Source: CAZLYK01 sp964563495 (GTDB lineage Bacteria > Acidobacteriota > Blastocatellia > RBC074). From it: a DNA stretch of 17,976 nt. Made by a program: the position numbers and the translations under genes. Below are positions 1-7,823 of the stretch, piece by piece (the first letter of the stretch is position 1; each line of letters opens with the position of its first letter). Where the stretch lies: contig CAZLYK010000112.1 in assembly GCA_964563495.1 (NCBI GenBank), forward strand, positions 1-17,976, written 5' to 3'. Under the pieces are notes generated by a model. The model made no database searches. It saw only the letters and a program-made list of their open reading frames with translations, and was not told the DNA's origin.

Positions 1-22
1 CTGATAACTCCTTTGTTATCAG
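1..22 (+). terminator. Hairpin at window edge, possibly a terminator for a gene to the left
   Basis: Perfect 8-bp inverted repeat (arms 1-8 and 15-22, 6-nt loop) followed by CGGCCTTTG. The left arm may extend beyond the window. It lies just outside the tRNA-like end of repeat copy 1, where the natural downstream flank of the target tRNA gene would be, so it could be that tRNA's original terminator. That placement is inference. Confidence 0.4.
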
Positions 23-40
23 CGGCCTTTGATTAGAAAA

Positions 41-199
41 ATGCCGAAGGGGGGACTCGAACCCTCATTTGATTTGACACCGTGTGACAACTGATGACGT
101 AAATCACACGAAAATTAACCATTTGCAGCCCTCTGCGACCAAGTTTCGTCTGGAATTGGGACGAAGTTTTCAAAAAGTTTTGTCACATTCTTGTCCCAG
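41..199 (-). repeat. att-like repeat, copy 1 (half site)
   Basis: First of three 159-bp copies (others at 10624-10782 and 11791-11949), all in the same orientation and equal in length by eye. Read on the minus strand, the low-coordinate end (42-66) looks like the 3' end of a tRNA: a GGTTCGAGTCC T-loop core followed by CTTCGGCA, as in some leucine tRNAs. No matching tRNA 5' half is present. Inside lie an inverted repeat CGTGTGA/TCACACG and, at the high-coordinate end, repeated TTTTGTCaCA-type words that resemble integrase arm sites. Unlike copies 2 and 3, the sequence left of position 41 is unrelated to the other copies, so this looks like an element/chromosome boundary. The repeat ends at 199, inside or against a truncated gene. 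Confidence 0.75.
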
Positions 200-330
200 G
201 CAAGCTCCTCAAATCACAAAAACGGCTCCTTCGCTTTGATCTACTCGCCGCGCGGAGAAAGCTTCACGCTCAACAAGAATGTGATCAAAGCCGAACGTTT
301 GCATGAAACCTGGTATGACCCGCGCTTCAG
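200..330 (+). pseudogene. Fragment of a DUF4038/apiosidase-type glycosidase C-terminal domain
   Basis: One plus-strand frame reads GSFALIYSPRGESFTLN, then a short linker, then ETWYDPR. This resembles the C-terminal 'collagen-binding-like' beta domain that ends DUF4038/GH140-type secreted glycosidases (family pattern: YALVYxPxGxPFTVDL...WYDPR). Only about 40 residues remain. The 5' side is cut by the att-like repeat and the 3' side fades before the end of the peroxiredoxin gene at 365. No start codon or catalytic domain is present, so this is a relic rather than a gene. The family call rests on remembered motif patterns. Confidence 0.45.
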
Positions 331-364
331 CGCCGCCGCGTCTTGTTCGGACACGCCGCCTGCC

Positions 365-1012
365 TCAGGCCGCCAGCTGCTTGTTCGGCTGCGGGACAAC
401 GCGCAAGTAAGGTTTGACGGTCTTCCAGCCGCCGGGGAATTTCTCCTTAGCCGCTTCGTCGGAAACCGCCGGGACTATGATGCAATCGTCGCCGTCCTTC
501 CAATTGACCGGCGTCGCCACGCTGTAGCGGGCCGTCAATTGCAGCGAATCAATCACGCGCAGAATCTCGTCGAAGTTGCGCCCGGTGCTGGCAGGATAGG
601 TCAGCGTCAGTTTGACCTTCTTGTCAGGGCCGATGATGAAAACCGAGCGCACGGTGAAGGTGTCGCTGGCGTTCGGGTGGATCATTCCGTAAAGGTCTGA
701 GACTTTGCGGTCGGCGTCGGCGATGACCGGGAAGTTAAGCGCGTGGCCTTGCGTTTCGGCGATGTCGGCGGCCCAGCCCCGGTGCGAATCGAGTGGGTCT
801 ACGCTGAGGCCGATGACCTTGACGCCGCGCTTGTCGAATTCGGGTTTGAGCCGCGCGCATTCACCGAGTTCGGTGGTGCAAACGGGCGTGAAATCCTTCG
901 GGTGTGAAAAGAACACAGCCCAGCCGTTGCCCATCCAGTCGTAAAAGTTGATGTCGCCTTCGGTGGTTGCTGCCTGAAAGTTCGGTGCTTCGTCGCCTAA
1001 TCTGATTGCCAT
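365..1012 (-). CDS. 1-Cys peroxiredoxin (Prx6/AhpC-TSA family)
   Basis: 215-residue thiol peroxidase reducing H2O2 and organic hydroperoxides, probably cytoplasmic since no signal peptide is seen. The N-terminus begins with the typical LGDEAPNF. The peroxidatic motif PKDFTPVCTTE places the catalytic cysteine at residue 45, with Thr42 and Pro38 conserved. The C-terminal extension is the Prx6-type dimerisation domain (VNWKDGDD, then FPGGWKTVKPYLR, residues about 168-205). No resolving cysteine stands at the 2-Cys position; Cys52 and Cys177 are extra cysteines. Length matches the Prx6 class (about 210-225). The start ATG at 1012 has AAGGAAA a few bases upstream. It lies downstream of the beta-helix gene but is separated from it by a strong hairpin, so it is probably transcribed on its own. 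Confidence 0.95.
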   Translation of the reverse strand: MAIRLGDEAPNFQAATTEGDINFYDWMGNGWAVFFSHPKDFTPVCTTELGECARLKPEFDKRGVKVIGLSVDPLDSHRGWAADIAETQGHALNFPVIADADRKVSDLYGMIHPNASDTFTVRSVFIIGPDKKVKLTLTYPASTGRNFDEILRVIDSLQLTARYSVATPVNWKDGDDCIIVPAVSDEAAKEKFPGGWKTVKPYLRVVPQPNKQLAA

Positions 1013-1052
1013 AAATTTCCTTTCTTTGATGAGTGGTTGTCGGTTTGAAACT

Positions 1053-1077
1053 CCGTCCGGGAACGCCTCCCGGACGG
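1053..1077 (-). terminator. Strong hairpin between the beta-helix and peroxiredoxin genes
   Basis: Perfect 10-bp GC-rich inverted repeat (arms 1053-1062 and 1068-1077, 5-nt loop). It lies 42 bp beyond the stop of the beta-helix gene at 1119 and 41 bp before the peroxiredoxin start at 1012. The T-tract after the stem is poor on either strand, so termination is likely but intrinsic activity is not certain. Confidence 0.6.
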
Positions 1078-1118
1078 TTGATCGTTGCGTTATTTGAGGG
1101 GTTGAAAGCGGAGCGGGC

Positions 1119-3314
1119 TTACGGACAACTGCTCGTCTTGGTTAGTGCCGCCGTTTCCTGCACCGCCGCCGCGCCGCTCTGATTGATCGGCGCGCTCACC
1201 TTGAAGTCCTTGCGTGTCGTGTTGCCCGATGCGTCGCGCACCCGCAGCGTGATGACGTAAACCCGCCCGTTCTTCTTCTCGTCGCGCTCGGCGCGTAACT
1301 GCACCGACTTGCAATCCGCCGCGATCACGATGTCGTTAGTGGTTTCGCCGTCGCTGTCACCTTGGGCGTTGTCCAGCTCGTCGCTCGTCACTTTCTCGAT
1401 CTTTACGTCGTTGAGGCTCAAGGCAGTGTTGCAGCCGTCGCTCACGCTCTGCGCCATCTGGCTCATCGTCACGGTCTGGTACTTGTGATTGGGCGGCCAG
1501 AGTTGAATGTCCGGCTTGAGTATGAGTGTGGGCGCGGCGGTGTCCACGACGTTGACCGTGCGCGTCTTGATCGCGATGTTGCCGCGACCGTCATTGGCCG
1601 AATAGGTGATGGTGTAGATGCCGGGCACGGCGGTGTTGACGCTGCCCGAAATGGTCACGGCCACGGAACCGGCGCAGTTGTCTGAGGCCGTCGCGCCCGG
1701 ATCAACGAAGCCGTAAGGGCATTCGACCGTCATCGGGTTGGCGCCGTAGAGCGTGATCACGGGCGGCGTGGTTTCCGCCATGACGTTGACCGTCAGGCTG
1801 GCCGTCGCCGTCAAGCCGCCGTTGTCGGTCACCTTCAACCCGACGGTCTTGGGGCCGAGCATGGCGTTACAGGCGGCGGCGACGTTGACCGCGATCTCGC
1901 CGCCCGTGTTGGTCAAGCCGGTGATGGTGACGCCCGCGGGAACAGAAGTGACGATCACGCTCAGGCTGCCCGGCGTGTCTTCGGCGTCGTTGACGTTGGC
2001 GATAGGCGAGACCGTGCCCGGCGCGCCTTGTTGCCGCGAGATGGTCGCGCCGCTGATCGTTGGCTGGGTGTTGCAAACGAGCGAAGCCGGCGCCTCGAAC
2101 GCGCCGATGTCGCTCTGGTCGCCGCCGGTCGCGGGTGGAATGGCTGGATTATCAACAGGCCGCGTCTGGCCGCGCTGGTCGGCGCTGAGGCCGAAGCTTT
2201 TGCCCTGGTCAATCGCGGGACTGCATGGGTGCGGGGCCATCGTCATCGTCGGGCCGCCGTTGTCGGCCAGCGGGCCGAGCTGCGGATCAATTGGCGAGGC
2301 GTCAGTGCCAACGATGTCCTGGTTCGCGTTAGGATTGCCGGCCTCCAAGCCGTCGACGGATTCGTTATTGCCGATCAGATTATAGCCCTGGGAAGTCACG
2401 CCGTTGTGTGCCGAGACATCTGGGCCGCGGGCGCCGGCCCAGTTCCCGGCAATAATCGTGTTCCTGATGATTATTGGCTTTATATCAGTGTAAATCCCGC
2501 CGCCAATGCCATAGAAGGCGGCATAGTTGTCGGTGAGAGTGCAGGCGGTCAGGCTTACCGTCCCGGCATCGTCGTTGTATATCCCGCCGCCGCTGTTAAA
2601 GCTTTCGGCGTGGAAGTTGCTGGCAGAGGTGGAGTTGCCGGAGAGAGTGCAGGCCGTCAGATTTACCGTCCCATCACGGTTGTAAATCCCGCCGCCACGG
2701 CCAACGTTGGCGACGTTGGCGACGCTGGCGCGGGCAGAGGCGGAGTTGTTGGAGAGAGTGCAGGCCGTCAGGTTTACCGTCCCTACACGGTTGTAAATCC
2801 CGCCGCCAAAGCCAGCGACGTAGGAACCAGGGCCGTTGCCGGCGCCGCTGCTGTGGGCGGAGTTGTCGGAGAGAGCGCATTGTTGGAGCGTCAACGTGCC
2901 GGCGCTCGTGTAAAGAATCCCACCACCCTGGGCAATTTCGCCCGTCGCTCGCCCATTGGCTATTGTCAGGCCGGAGAGCGTGACGTTGTCTGCCGTGATC
3001 TCGAAGATCCGCACCGCATCATTGCCGCTGATAGTCAGGAAGTTAGCGCCCGGCCCCTGAATCGTCAGGTTCTTATCAATGGTCAATTGGCTGGCCAGCG
3101 TGATCGCGCCGGTCAGCCCGGTCTGGAAAGTGATCGTGCTGCCCGCATCGGCGTCACTGATCGCCTGGCGCAAGCTACCCGCGCCGCTATCATTCAGATT
3201 CGTTACGACCGGGTTGGGAACTGCTCGGCGCGCTGAGGCGCCCCGTTCAGTCAAAGGTCCAAATCCAATGCTCGCGCTGAGCAGTAACAAAGCAATGATG
3301 ATTCGTCGTTTCAT
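1119..3314 (-). CDS. Secreted right-handed beta-helix protein with choice-of-anchor and Ig-like domains
   Basis: 731 residues, probably exported. An N-terminal signal peptide (basic MKRR, then a leucine/isoleucine core to about residue 28) is followed by a CSLREAI-like start (NDSGAGSLRQAISDA, about 41-55). A parallel beta-helix follows, with rungs marked by GGGIY at about 171, 208, 243 and 272 and the repeated phrase VNLTACTLSxN. Residues about 305-407 have the choice-of-anchor-Q pattern (YNLIG, NGGPTMTM, SPAIDQG, DQRGQTRP, DIGAFE). Three Ig/HYR-like modules end the protein; the last carries LWPPNHKYQ (about 605). Start ATG at 3314 follows an AAAGGAGC ribosome site. No enzymatic motif is visible. 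Surface display or adhesion is an inference. It lies 71 bp downstream of the small response regulator and could be co-transcribed with it. Confidence 0.85.
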   Translation of the reverse strand: MKRRIIIALLLLSASIGFGPLTERGASARRAVPNPVVTNLNDSGAGSLRQAISDADAGSTITFQTGLTGAITLASQLTIDKNLTIQGPGANFLTISGNDAVRIFEITADNVTLSGLTIANGRATGEIAQGGGILYTSAGTLTLQQCALSDNSAHSSGAGNGPGSYVAGFGGGIYNRVGTVNLTACTLSNNSASARASVANVANVGRGGGIYNRDGTVNLTACTLSGNSTSASNFHAESFNSGGGIYNDDAGTVSLTACTLTDNYAAFYGIGGGIYTDIKPIIIRNTIIAGNWAGARGPDVSAHNGVTSQGYNLIGNNESVDGLEAGNPNANQDIVGTDASPIDPQLGPLADNGGPTMTMAPHPCSPAIDQGKSFGLSADQRGQTRPVDNPAIPPATGGDQSDIGAFEAPASLVCNTQPTISGATISRQQGAPGTVSPIANVNDAEDTPGSLSVIVTSVPAGVTITGLTNTGGEIAVNVAAACNAMLGPKTVGLKVTDNGGLTATASLTVNVMAETTPPVITLYGANPMTVECPYGFVDPGATASDNCAGSVAVTISGSVNTAVPGIYTITYSANDGRGNIAIKTRTVNVVDTAAPTLILKPDIQLWPPNHKYQTVTMSQMAQSVSDGCNTALSLNDVKIEKVTSDELDNAQGDSDGETTNDIVIAADCKSVQLRAERDEKKNGRVYVITLRVRDASGNTTRKDFKVSAPINQSGAAAVQETAALTKTSSCP
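2531..2808 (-). repeat. Intragenic direct repeats encoding beta-helix rungs
   Basis: Three near-identical stretches of about 57-62 bp at 2531-2592, 2640-2697 and 2751-2808, about 110 bp apart, encode the repeated rung phrases. A short tandem of TTGGCGACG-like units (2705-2728) encodes VANVANVG. The high nucleotide identity suggests recent internal duplication. Confidence 0.8.
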
Positions 3315-3385
3315 AGTTTTGCTCCTTTTTCCGCCGCCGGCAGTGCTCGAAAGTTGGTTATGGGGTCGCGGCGGTGTTTGCAGGG

Positions 3386-3730
3386 TCAGCTTTGCAGCCG
3401 CTGCCGCACTTCAATCAGGTTCTCTTTCAACACGTAGCCGCAGGCTCCCGCCTCTCGCGCCGCCTGGCGCAATTCGGCCTCGTCGTAGCTGGTGACGATG
3501 ATGATCTTCGCGTCGGGGTAAGCGGCCTTGATCGCGCGCGTGGCGCTGATTCCGTCCAGGTCTTTCATGGCAATGTCCATCAAGACCCAATCGGGGCGCC
3601 GGACGGCGTAAACGGCGAGGGCTTCCGCGCCGTCCGCGCATTCGTGGATCGCCGACGCCAGATCGGCCAGCAGACTTTTCAGCATCCTGCGCATCTTCGC
3701 GTTATCCTCGACAATCAACAGGCTCATCAT
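3386..3730 (-). CDS. Single-domain response regulator (CheY-like receiver)
   Basis: 114 residues, receiver domain only. Acidic pocket Glu8-Asp9, phospho-acceptor Asp52 (in VLMDIAMKDLDG), switch Thr80 (IIVTSYD) and Lys102 (GYVLK) are all present, so it should be phosphorylatable. There is no output domain; the protein ends about 12 residues after the conserved lysine, so the last helix is short. The ATG at 3730 follows AGGAAG by 5 nt; a second ATG immediately after is an alternative start. It lies between the NarL regulator (ending 4006) and the beta-helix gene, same strand, with a 275-bp upstream gap. It could be a phosphate sink or second partner of the kinase at 4656-7664, or could act by protein contact; the partner is inferred from position only. 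Confidence 0.88.
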   Translation of the reverse strand: MMSLLIVEDNAKMRRMLKSLLADLASAIHECADGAEALAVYAVRRPDWVLMDIAMKDLDGISATRAIKAAYPDAKIIIVTSYDEAELRQAAREAGACGYVLKENLIEVRQRLQS

Positions 3731-3873
3731 CTCGACTTCCTAGTGGTTGCTTGCGACGGCGCGGAGTATGGAGTTTTTGCGAGGCGGGAGGTATCGAGGC
3801 ATCCACGTATTTTGGCTAGGTAGTGATCGGTATTTTTCTACGTGGAACTACATAGAGGAATTGGCCACGGAGA

Positions 3874-3980
3874 CACAGAGCCACAGAGAAAAAGAGGAAA
3901 GAGCCACACAAACTTGCCGGAGCGTTGCCTCCTCACTTGCTGGTCGAATGGCAAAACCTCAGTGTCTTGGTGGCTCTGTG
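3874..3980. repeat. Inverted repeat of the CACAGAGCCAC type in the intergenic region
   Basis: An exact 11-bp inverted pair (3874-3884 and 3970-3980) sits within longer imperfect arms rich in CCACRGAG words. Such 'cacagag' inverted elements are common, apparently non-coding dispersed repeats in environmental bacterial genomes. It fills most of the 275-bp gap 3731-4005, where I see no gene. It could form an RNA hairpin downstream of the NarL gene. Confidence 0.55.
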
Positions 3981-4005
3981 GCTGTGAATGAATAGGCCCG
4001 GTCTT

Positions 4006-4659
4006 TCAGAGTTCGGACTTGTGCGAGAGCGCAAACTTCATCAGCGAGTGGCTGCCGCGAAGTTCCAGTTTCGCAGAGATGTTGGCGCGGTGGGTTTCGA
4101 TGGTGCGGTGGCTGACGCCGAGTTCGTCGGCGATCTCCTTGCTGGTCTTGTAATCGGCGATCAGTCGCAGGACCTGGCGTTCGGTGGGCGTCAGGTCATT
4201 GAGCGTGGGTTTGCGGCGGCGAAATTCGGCGGCGCGGCGGCCGCGGTCAATCAAATAGCTCGTCATTGCCGGGCTGGTAAAATGCTGCCCATCAGCCACG
4301 GCTTTGATGCCGGTGACGATGTCGGAGGCGGCGCTGTCTTTGAGCACATAGCCTTGCGCGCCGAGGTTCAGGGCTTCATTGAAAAAATCCTCCTCGCGGT
4401 GAATGGTCAGGAAGATGATGGCGGTCGGGATCCCCTTTTCGCGCAAAGCGCGCGCAACGTCGAACCCGCTCATTATGGGCATGTCAATGTCGAGCACGGC
4501 GACATCGGGTTTGAGCGAGAGGATGCGGTCGAGCGCCATCTGGCCGTCTCCGGCTTCGGCCACGACTTTGAGGTTCGCGGTCGCTTCGATAGCGCGGCGC
4601 AATCCGTCGCGCATCAGCGGATGGTCATCGGCAATTACGACCTTGATCTCGGTCTTCAT
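4006..4659 (-). CDS. NarL/FixJ-family response regulator (receiver + LuxR-type HTH)
   Basis: 217-residue DNA-binding regulator. The receiver domain (about 5-120) has Asp11-Asp12, phospho-acceptor Asp57 (AVLDIDMP), Thr85 and Lys107. The LuxR-type helix-turn-helix (about 152-205) carries LTPTERQVLRLIADYKTSKE, then GVSHRTIETHRANI. Length is normal for the family. Its ATG overlaps the stop of the upstream histidine kinase by 4 bp (ATGA, 4656-4659), so the two are translationally coupled and form a cognate pair. DNA targets are not visible from sequence; the small regulator, the beta-helix gene and the GH43 gene are neighbouring candidates (inference). Confidence 0.95.
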   Translation of the reverse strand: MKTEIKVVIADDHPLMRDGLRRAIEATANLKVVAEAGDGQMALDRILSLKPDVAVLDIDMPIMSGFDVARALREKGIPTAIIFLTIHREEDFFNEALNLGAQGYVLKDSAASDIVTGIKAVADGQHFTSPAMTSYLIDRGRRAAEFRRRKPTLNDLTPTERQVLRLIADYKTSKEIADELGVSHRTIETHRANISAKLELRGSHSLMKFALSHKSEL

Positions 4660-7600
4660 CGGGCGTCCTCTTTGAACTGAATAATCAACCTCACCGTCGT
4701 CCCCTGGCCGGGGATCGAATGAATTTCGTAACTCCCGCCCAGCATGCGCGCGCGTTCCGCCATTCCGACCAGACCGAAGCCGCGGGGGACTGATCCGCCG
4801 GCGGCTGGCGTGGAGTCGAAGCCTTTGCCGTTGTCCCGGATTGTGACTGTCACGCTGCGATCCTCCCGCTGGATCGTCGCGCTGGCTTCGGTGGCTTCGG
4901 CGTGTTCGACAATATTGTTGACGCTCTCCTGCACGATGCGGAAGAGATTGATCTCGCCCTCCGGAGTGAACAGGCCGTCAATGCGGTCAATCTCGACCGC
5001 TAAGCGCACATCGTGCGTCTCGGCGACCTTGCAGATCATGCTCTCGATGGTTTTAGTCAGCCCGAGCCGGTCAAGCTGATAAGGCCGCAGGTTGTGCGCG
5101 ATCTCCTTAACCTCATCAATCACCTCGGCTGAAGCCTCAGAGATTTCGCGCAACTGTTCCAGCGCGCGTTCGTGGTCGTCGGGCGCGCTCAAGGAGAGCA
5201 GAGCGCGATTCTTGATGATCGCCAGGCTCTGCCCCAGGCTGTCGTGCAATTCGGCGGCGATGCGTTTGCGCTCGTCTTCCTGTGACTGCATCAACTGGCG
5301 TGAAAAGGCGGCCTGCGCGGCGCGCGCCTGCTCCAACCGGGCGATGCGGCGGCGGTGCCACAGCAGCGCGGCGACCACCACCACGGCCAGCGAAAGCGTC
5401 AGAAACCACCACCTGCGCCAGAAGGGCGGCACGACGACAATGCGCACCGACGCGCCTTCTGGGTTCCAGACGCCGTCGCTGTTGGCCGCCGTCACGGTGA
5501 AGGTATATTCGCCCGGCGGTAAATAAGAGAAATACGCGATGCGGCGCGTGCCCGCGTCTATCCAATCCTTGTCCTGTTTGCTCAGGCGGTATCGAAAGTG
5601 CGCCTGTTCCGATTTGACGAAGCTCAGTCCAGTATAGCTGATCTCCAGGTATTTCTGATCGGGCGCAAGGCGTACCCCATGGCGGAAATCCACCGCGTTG
5701 CGATCAAGTACCACCGATTCGATGAGCACGGGCGGCGGCAGCGGATTGATTGGCGCGGCCTGCGAATCAATGACAACGGCGCCGCCCAGCGTCGGAAGCC
5801 ACAGCCGCCCATCGCGCGCCCGTACGCCGGCAGGTTGCCGTCCGCCATTGCACTCGGTGTTCGATATTCCGTCCTGTTTGCCGTACGCCGTGCAGATGAT
5901 GGAGGAGAGTTTGCCGTCGGCGTAATCATTGAGCTGTTGTTTGTTGACGCGGTAGATGCCCTTGTTGCAACCGATCCAAAATACGCCGTGCGCGTCTTCC
6001 AGGATTTGAAAGACGCCGTTGTTATACAGGCCGTTTTGGATGTTGTAAGTCGTGAAGCGCCCATCACGGAAACGGCTCAAGCCGCCGTCGTAGGTTCCGA
6101 TCCAGAAGGTTCCGTCCGCGTCCTCGTGGATGTAGCGCACGTGGTTACCGGCCAATCCGTCGCGTTCAGTGTAAGAAATGAATTTGCCTTCGGTGAGCCG
6201 GGCCAGGCCGCCGTAGGTTCCGATCCACAGATTGCCCCGGCGATCTTCGTAAATGGTTTTCACGTCCGACCCCGGCAAGCCATTGTTCGCGTCATAAACG
6301 ACGCAGGAGCCGTCTTTGCATTTGTACAAACCTTTGTCGGAGCCGAGCCAGAAATACCCGTTGCGATCTTCGTAAATGGCGGAGATGGCAATCTCAGGCG
6401 CGATCCTGTCAACCGAATACTTCCCGTCTTTGAACTGGCCCACGCCATCGTAACTGCCAACCCAGAGCCGGCCCGTGCGGTCTTCGTATAACGACTGCGC
6501 GACGAAACGTAGCGGGAATCCGGATTCTCGCCTGGTGTAACTGGCAAAGCGCCCATCGGCGAATCGCGTCAGGCCGTCTTGCGCGCCAATCCAAATTGCG
6601 CCGGAGCGATCTTGCAGAATTGGATAGACATTTGGATCGTGCAAACCGTTTTCCGTCGAATAAGTGCTCATGAATTTGCGGCTCAGACGGTTGAGACCTC
6701 CGGCGCCGGTTCCCACCCAGAGATTGCCTTCACGATCTTCCAGCAAATGGCCGGTGGTATTTTCGGAAAGTCCGTCTTTGGTTGTGTAAATGGAAAACCG
6801 CCCGTCCTGAAAGCGCGCCAGTCCGCCGCCAAGAGTGCCGATCCAGATTGCACCGTGGCTGTCTTCCAGGAACCCTTCCAACGGAAACGGCGGCAAGCCG
6901 TCTTTTTCTCCATAGTGCGTAATCACGCTATCCTTGATTTTGAAACCTCCGGGGCCTTTTGCGCCAAGCCATAGATTCCCCTGGCGGTCCTCGTAAAACG
7001 GAACAAAGCGAATGGAGGCTGGCGGGATGAGCGGCGGATACGAAGTGGTCACGCCATTCTTGAAGCAGTACAGCCCATTTTCATCCAGCGTCCAGATCGC
7101 GCCGGAAGGAGCGAAATACTTTCGAGTCTTGCCCGGATAAAGCTTTTCCGGGTCGGGCAACAGCTTGCCTCCACGCCAATAAGCGTAACCTTCCCGCGTT
7201 TGAAAGTGCAGACCGCCCATCCCGTCCGGCTGAATTCGGCTGACTCGGTTGTGCGGCAAACCGTGCTGGGTGGTGAAGGTTTTGAACACGCCCTGCGCAT
7301 ACCGCGTAACTCCGGCGTCTTCCGAGCCAATCCAAAGCGCGCCGTCGGCGTCTTCCGCCAACCGCAGCAGCCGGTTACCGGCCAACCCGGGCGAATTGCT
7401 TTTGTTGAAAATCGTGAAGCGCACGCCGTCATAGCGCACCAGGCCGTCCATCGTCGTGAACCACAAATAACCGTCATGAGTTTGGCAGATGTCATTCACG
7501 CTGTTCTGCGGCAGCCCGTCGTCGGTCGTCCAATGGTCAAAACGATAGGAGTGATATTGCGCGACGGCTGTGGCCGCAAAGAGGCAGAGCAAGGCGCTCT

Positions 7601-7664
7601 GGCGCAACGAGGCGCGGAAGAGCGGGATTAAGTGTGTGGCCTTTGCAAGATAAACGGGACGCAT
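4656..7664 (-). CDS. Two-component propeller sensor histidine kinase (Reg_prop, Y_Y_Y, HisKA_3, HATPase)
   Basis: 1002-residue membrane sensor. Signal sequence at residues about 1-33 (ends ATAVAQ). About 14 propeller repeats (pattern GLPxNxV...EDRxGxLWIGT...GLxRxxDGxF...YTxxDGL) fill about 35-640, enough for two seven-bladed periplasmic propellers. A Y_Y_Y domain (about 650-745) contains LPPGEYTFTVTAANSDGVWN. One membrane helix lies at about 752-769. The dimerisation/phosphotransfer segment ERKRIAAELHDSLGQ puts the phospho-histidine at 807. The ATPase has an N-box (RIVQESVNNIVEHA, about 909-922), DNGKGFD and GFGLVGMAER. I chose ATG 7664 because a GGATGG ribosome site precedes it and the signal peptide follows directly. 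The frame stays open to 8000, but those 112 residues lack family character and overlap two hairpins. In related systems the propellers sense extracellular glycans; the ligand here is unknown. Confidence 0.93.
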   Translation of the reverse strand: MRPVYLAKATHLIPLFRASLRQSALLCLFAATAVAQYHSYRFDHWTTDDGLPQNSVNDICQTHDGYLWFTTMDGLVRYDGVRFTIFNKSNSPGLAGNRLLRLAEDADGALWIGSEDAGVTRYAQGVFKTFTTQHGLPHNRVSRIQPDGMGGLHFQTREGYAYWRGGKLLPDPEKLYPGKTRKYFAPSGAIWTLDENGLYCFKNGVTTSYPPLIPPASIRFVPFYEDRQGNLWLGAKGPGGFKIKDSVITHYGEKDGLPPFPLEGFLEDSHGAIWIGTLGGGLARFQDGRFSIYTTKDGLSENTTGHLLEDREGNLWVGTGAGGLNRLSRKFMSTYSTENGLHDPNVYPILQDRSGAIWIGAQDGLTRFADGRFASYTRRESGFPLRFVAQSLYEDRTGRLWVGSYDGVGQFKDGKYSVDRIAPEIAISAIYEDRNGYFWLGSDKGLYKCKDGSCVVYDANNGLPGSDVKTIYEDRRGNLWIGTYGGLARLTEGKFISYTERDGLAGNHVRYIHEDADGTFWIGTYDGGLSRFRDGRFTTYNIQNGLYNNGVFQILEDAHGVFWIGCNKGIYRVNKQQLNDYADGKLSSIICTAYGKQDGISNTECNGGRQPAGVRARDGRLWLPTLGGAVVIDSQAAPINPLPPPVLIESVVLDRNAVDFRHGVRLAPDQKYLEISYTGLSFVKSEQAHFRYRLSKQDKDWIDAGTRRIAYFSYLPPGEYTFTVTAANSDGVWNPEGASVRIVVVPPFWRRWWFLTLSLAVVVVAALLWHRRRIARLEQARAAQAAFSRQLMQSQEDERKRIAAELHDSLGQSLAIIKNRALLSLSAPDDHERALEQLREISEASAEVIDEVKEIAHNLRPYQLDRLGLTKTIESMICKVAETHDVRLAVEIDRIDGLFTPEGEINLFRIVQESVNNIVEHAEATEASATIQREDRSVTVTIRDNGKGFDSTPAAGGSVPRGFGLVGMAERARMLGGSYEIHSIPGQGTTVRLIIQFKEDAR

Positions 7665-7689
7665 TGCCAACCATCCTGAACTGAGTTTG

Positions 7690-7782
7690 ACGCCGTGTTT
7701 ACCACGGCGTTTATCCCTCATTTCTCGCGCGCTGGCAAGATGCAGGCTCGGCTGATGACGGCGTTCAAAATCCTGAACGCCG
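7690..7782. repeat. Two perfect hairpins in the divergent intergenic region
   Basis: First hairpin: 8-bp arms 7690-7697 and 7703-7710 with a 5-nt loop. Second: 9-bp arms 7759-7767 and 7774-7782 with a 6-nt loop. Both are GC-rich and lie between the divergent kinase start (7664) and the plus-strand gene. They could be a REP-like dispersed element or regulatory structures. They argue against coding in the extended frames on either strand. Confidence 0.5.
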
Positions 7783-7823
7783 CTGGTGTCTCGCCGCGGA
7801 TAGTTCCTGAAATAGTCATCACT

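Noticed and set aside
42..66. Functional tRNA on the minus strand
   Set aside because: Only the T-arm and 3' acceptor strand are recognisable. In copies 2 and 3 the T-loop is also one base short, and no 5' half follows.
2028..3236. 402-codon plus-strand frame opposite the beta-helix gene
   Set aside because: Shadow of a GC-rich repetitive gene: low-complexity VVGESAGRQVYRP repeats mirror the rungs, and the minus strand has signal peptide, ribosome site and domains.
5598..6491. 297-codon plus-strand frame opposite the kinase propeller
   Set aside because: Mirror of the propeller repeats; no ribosome site and no family pattern.
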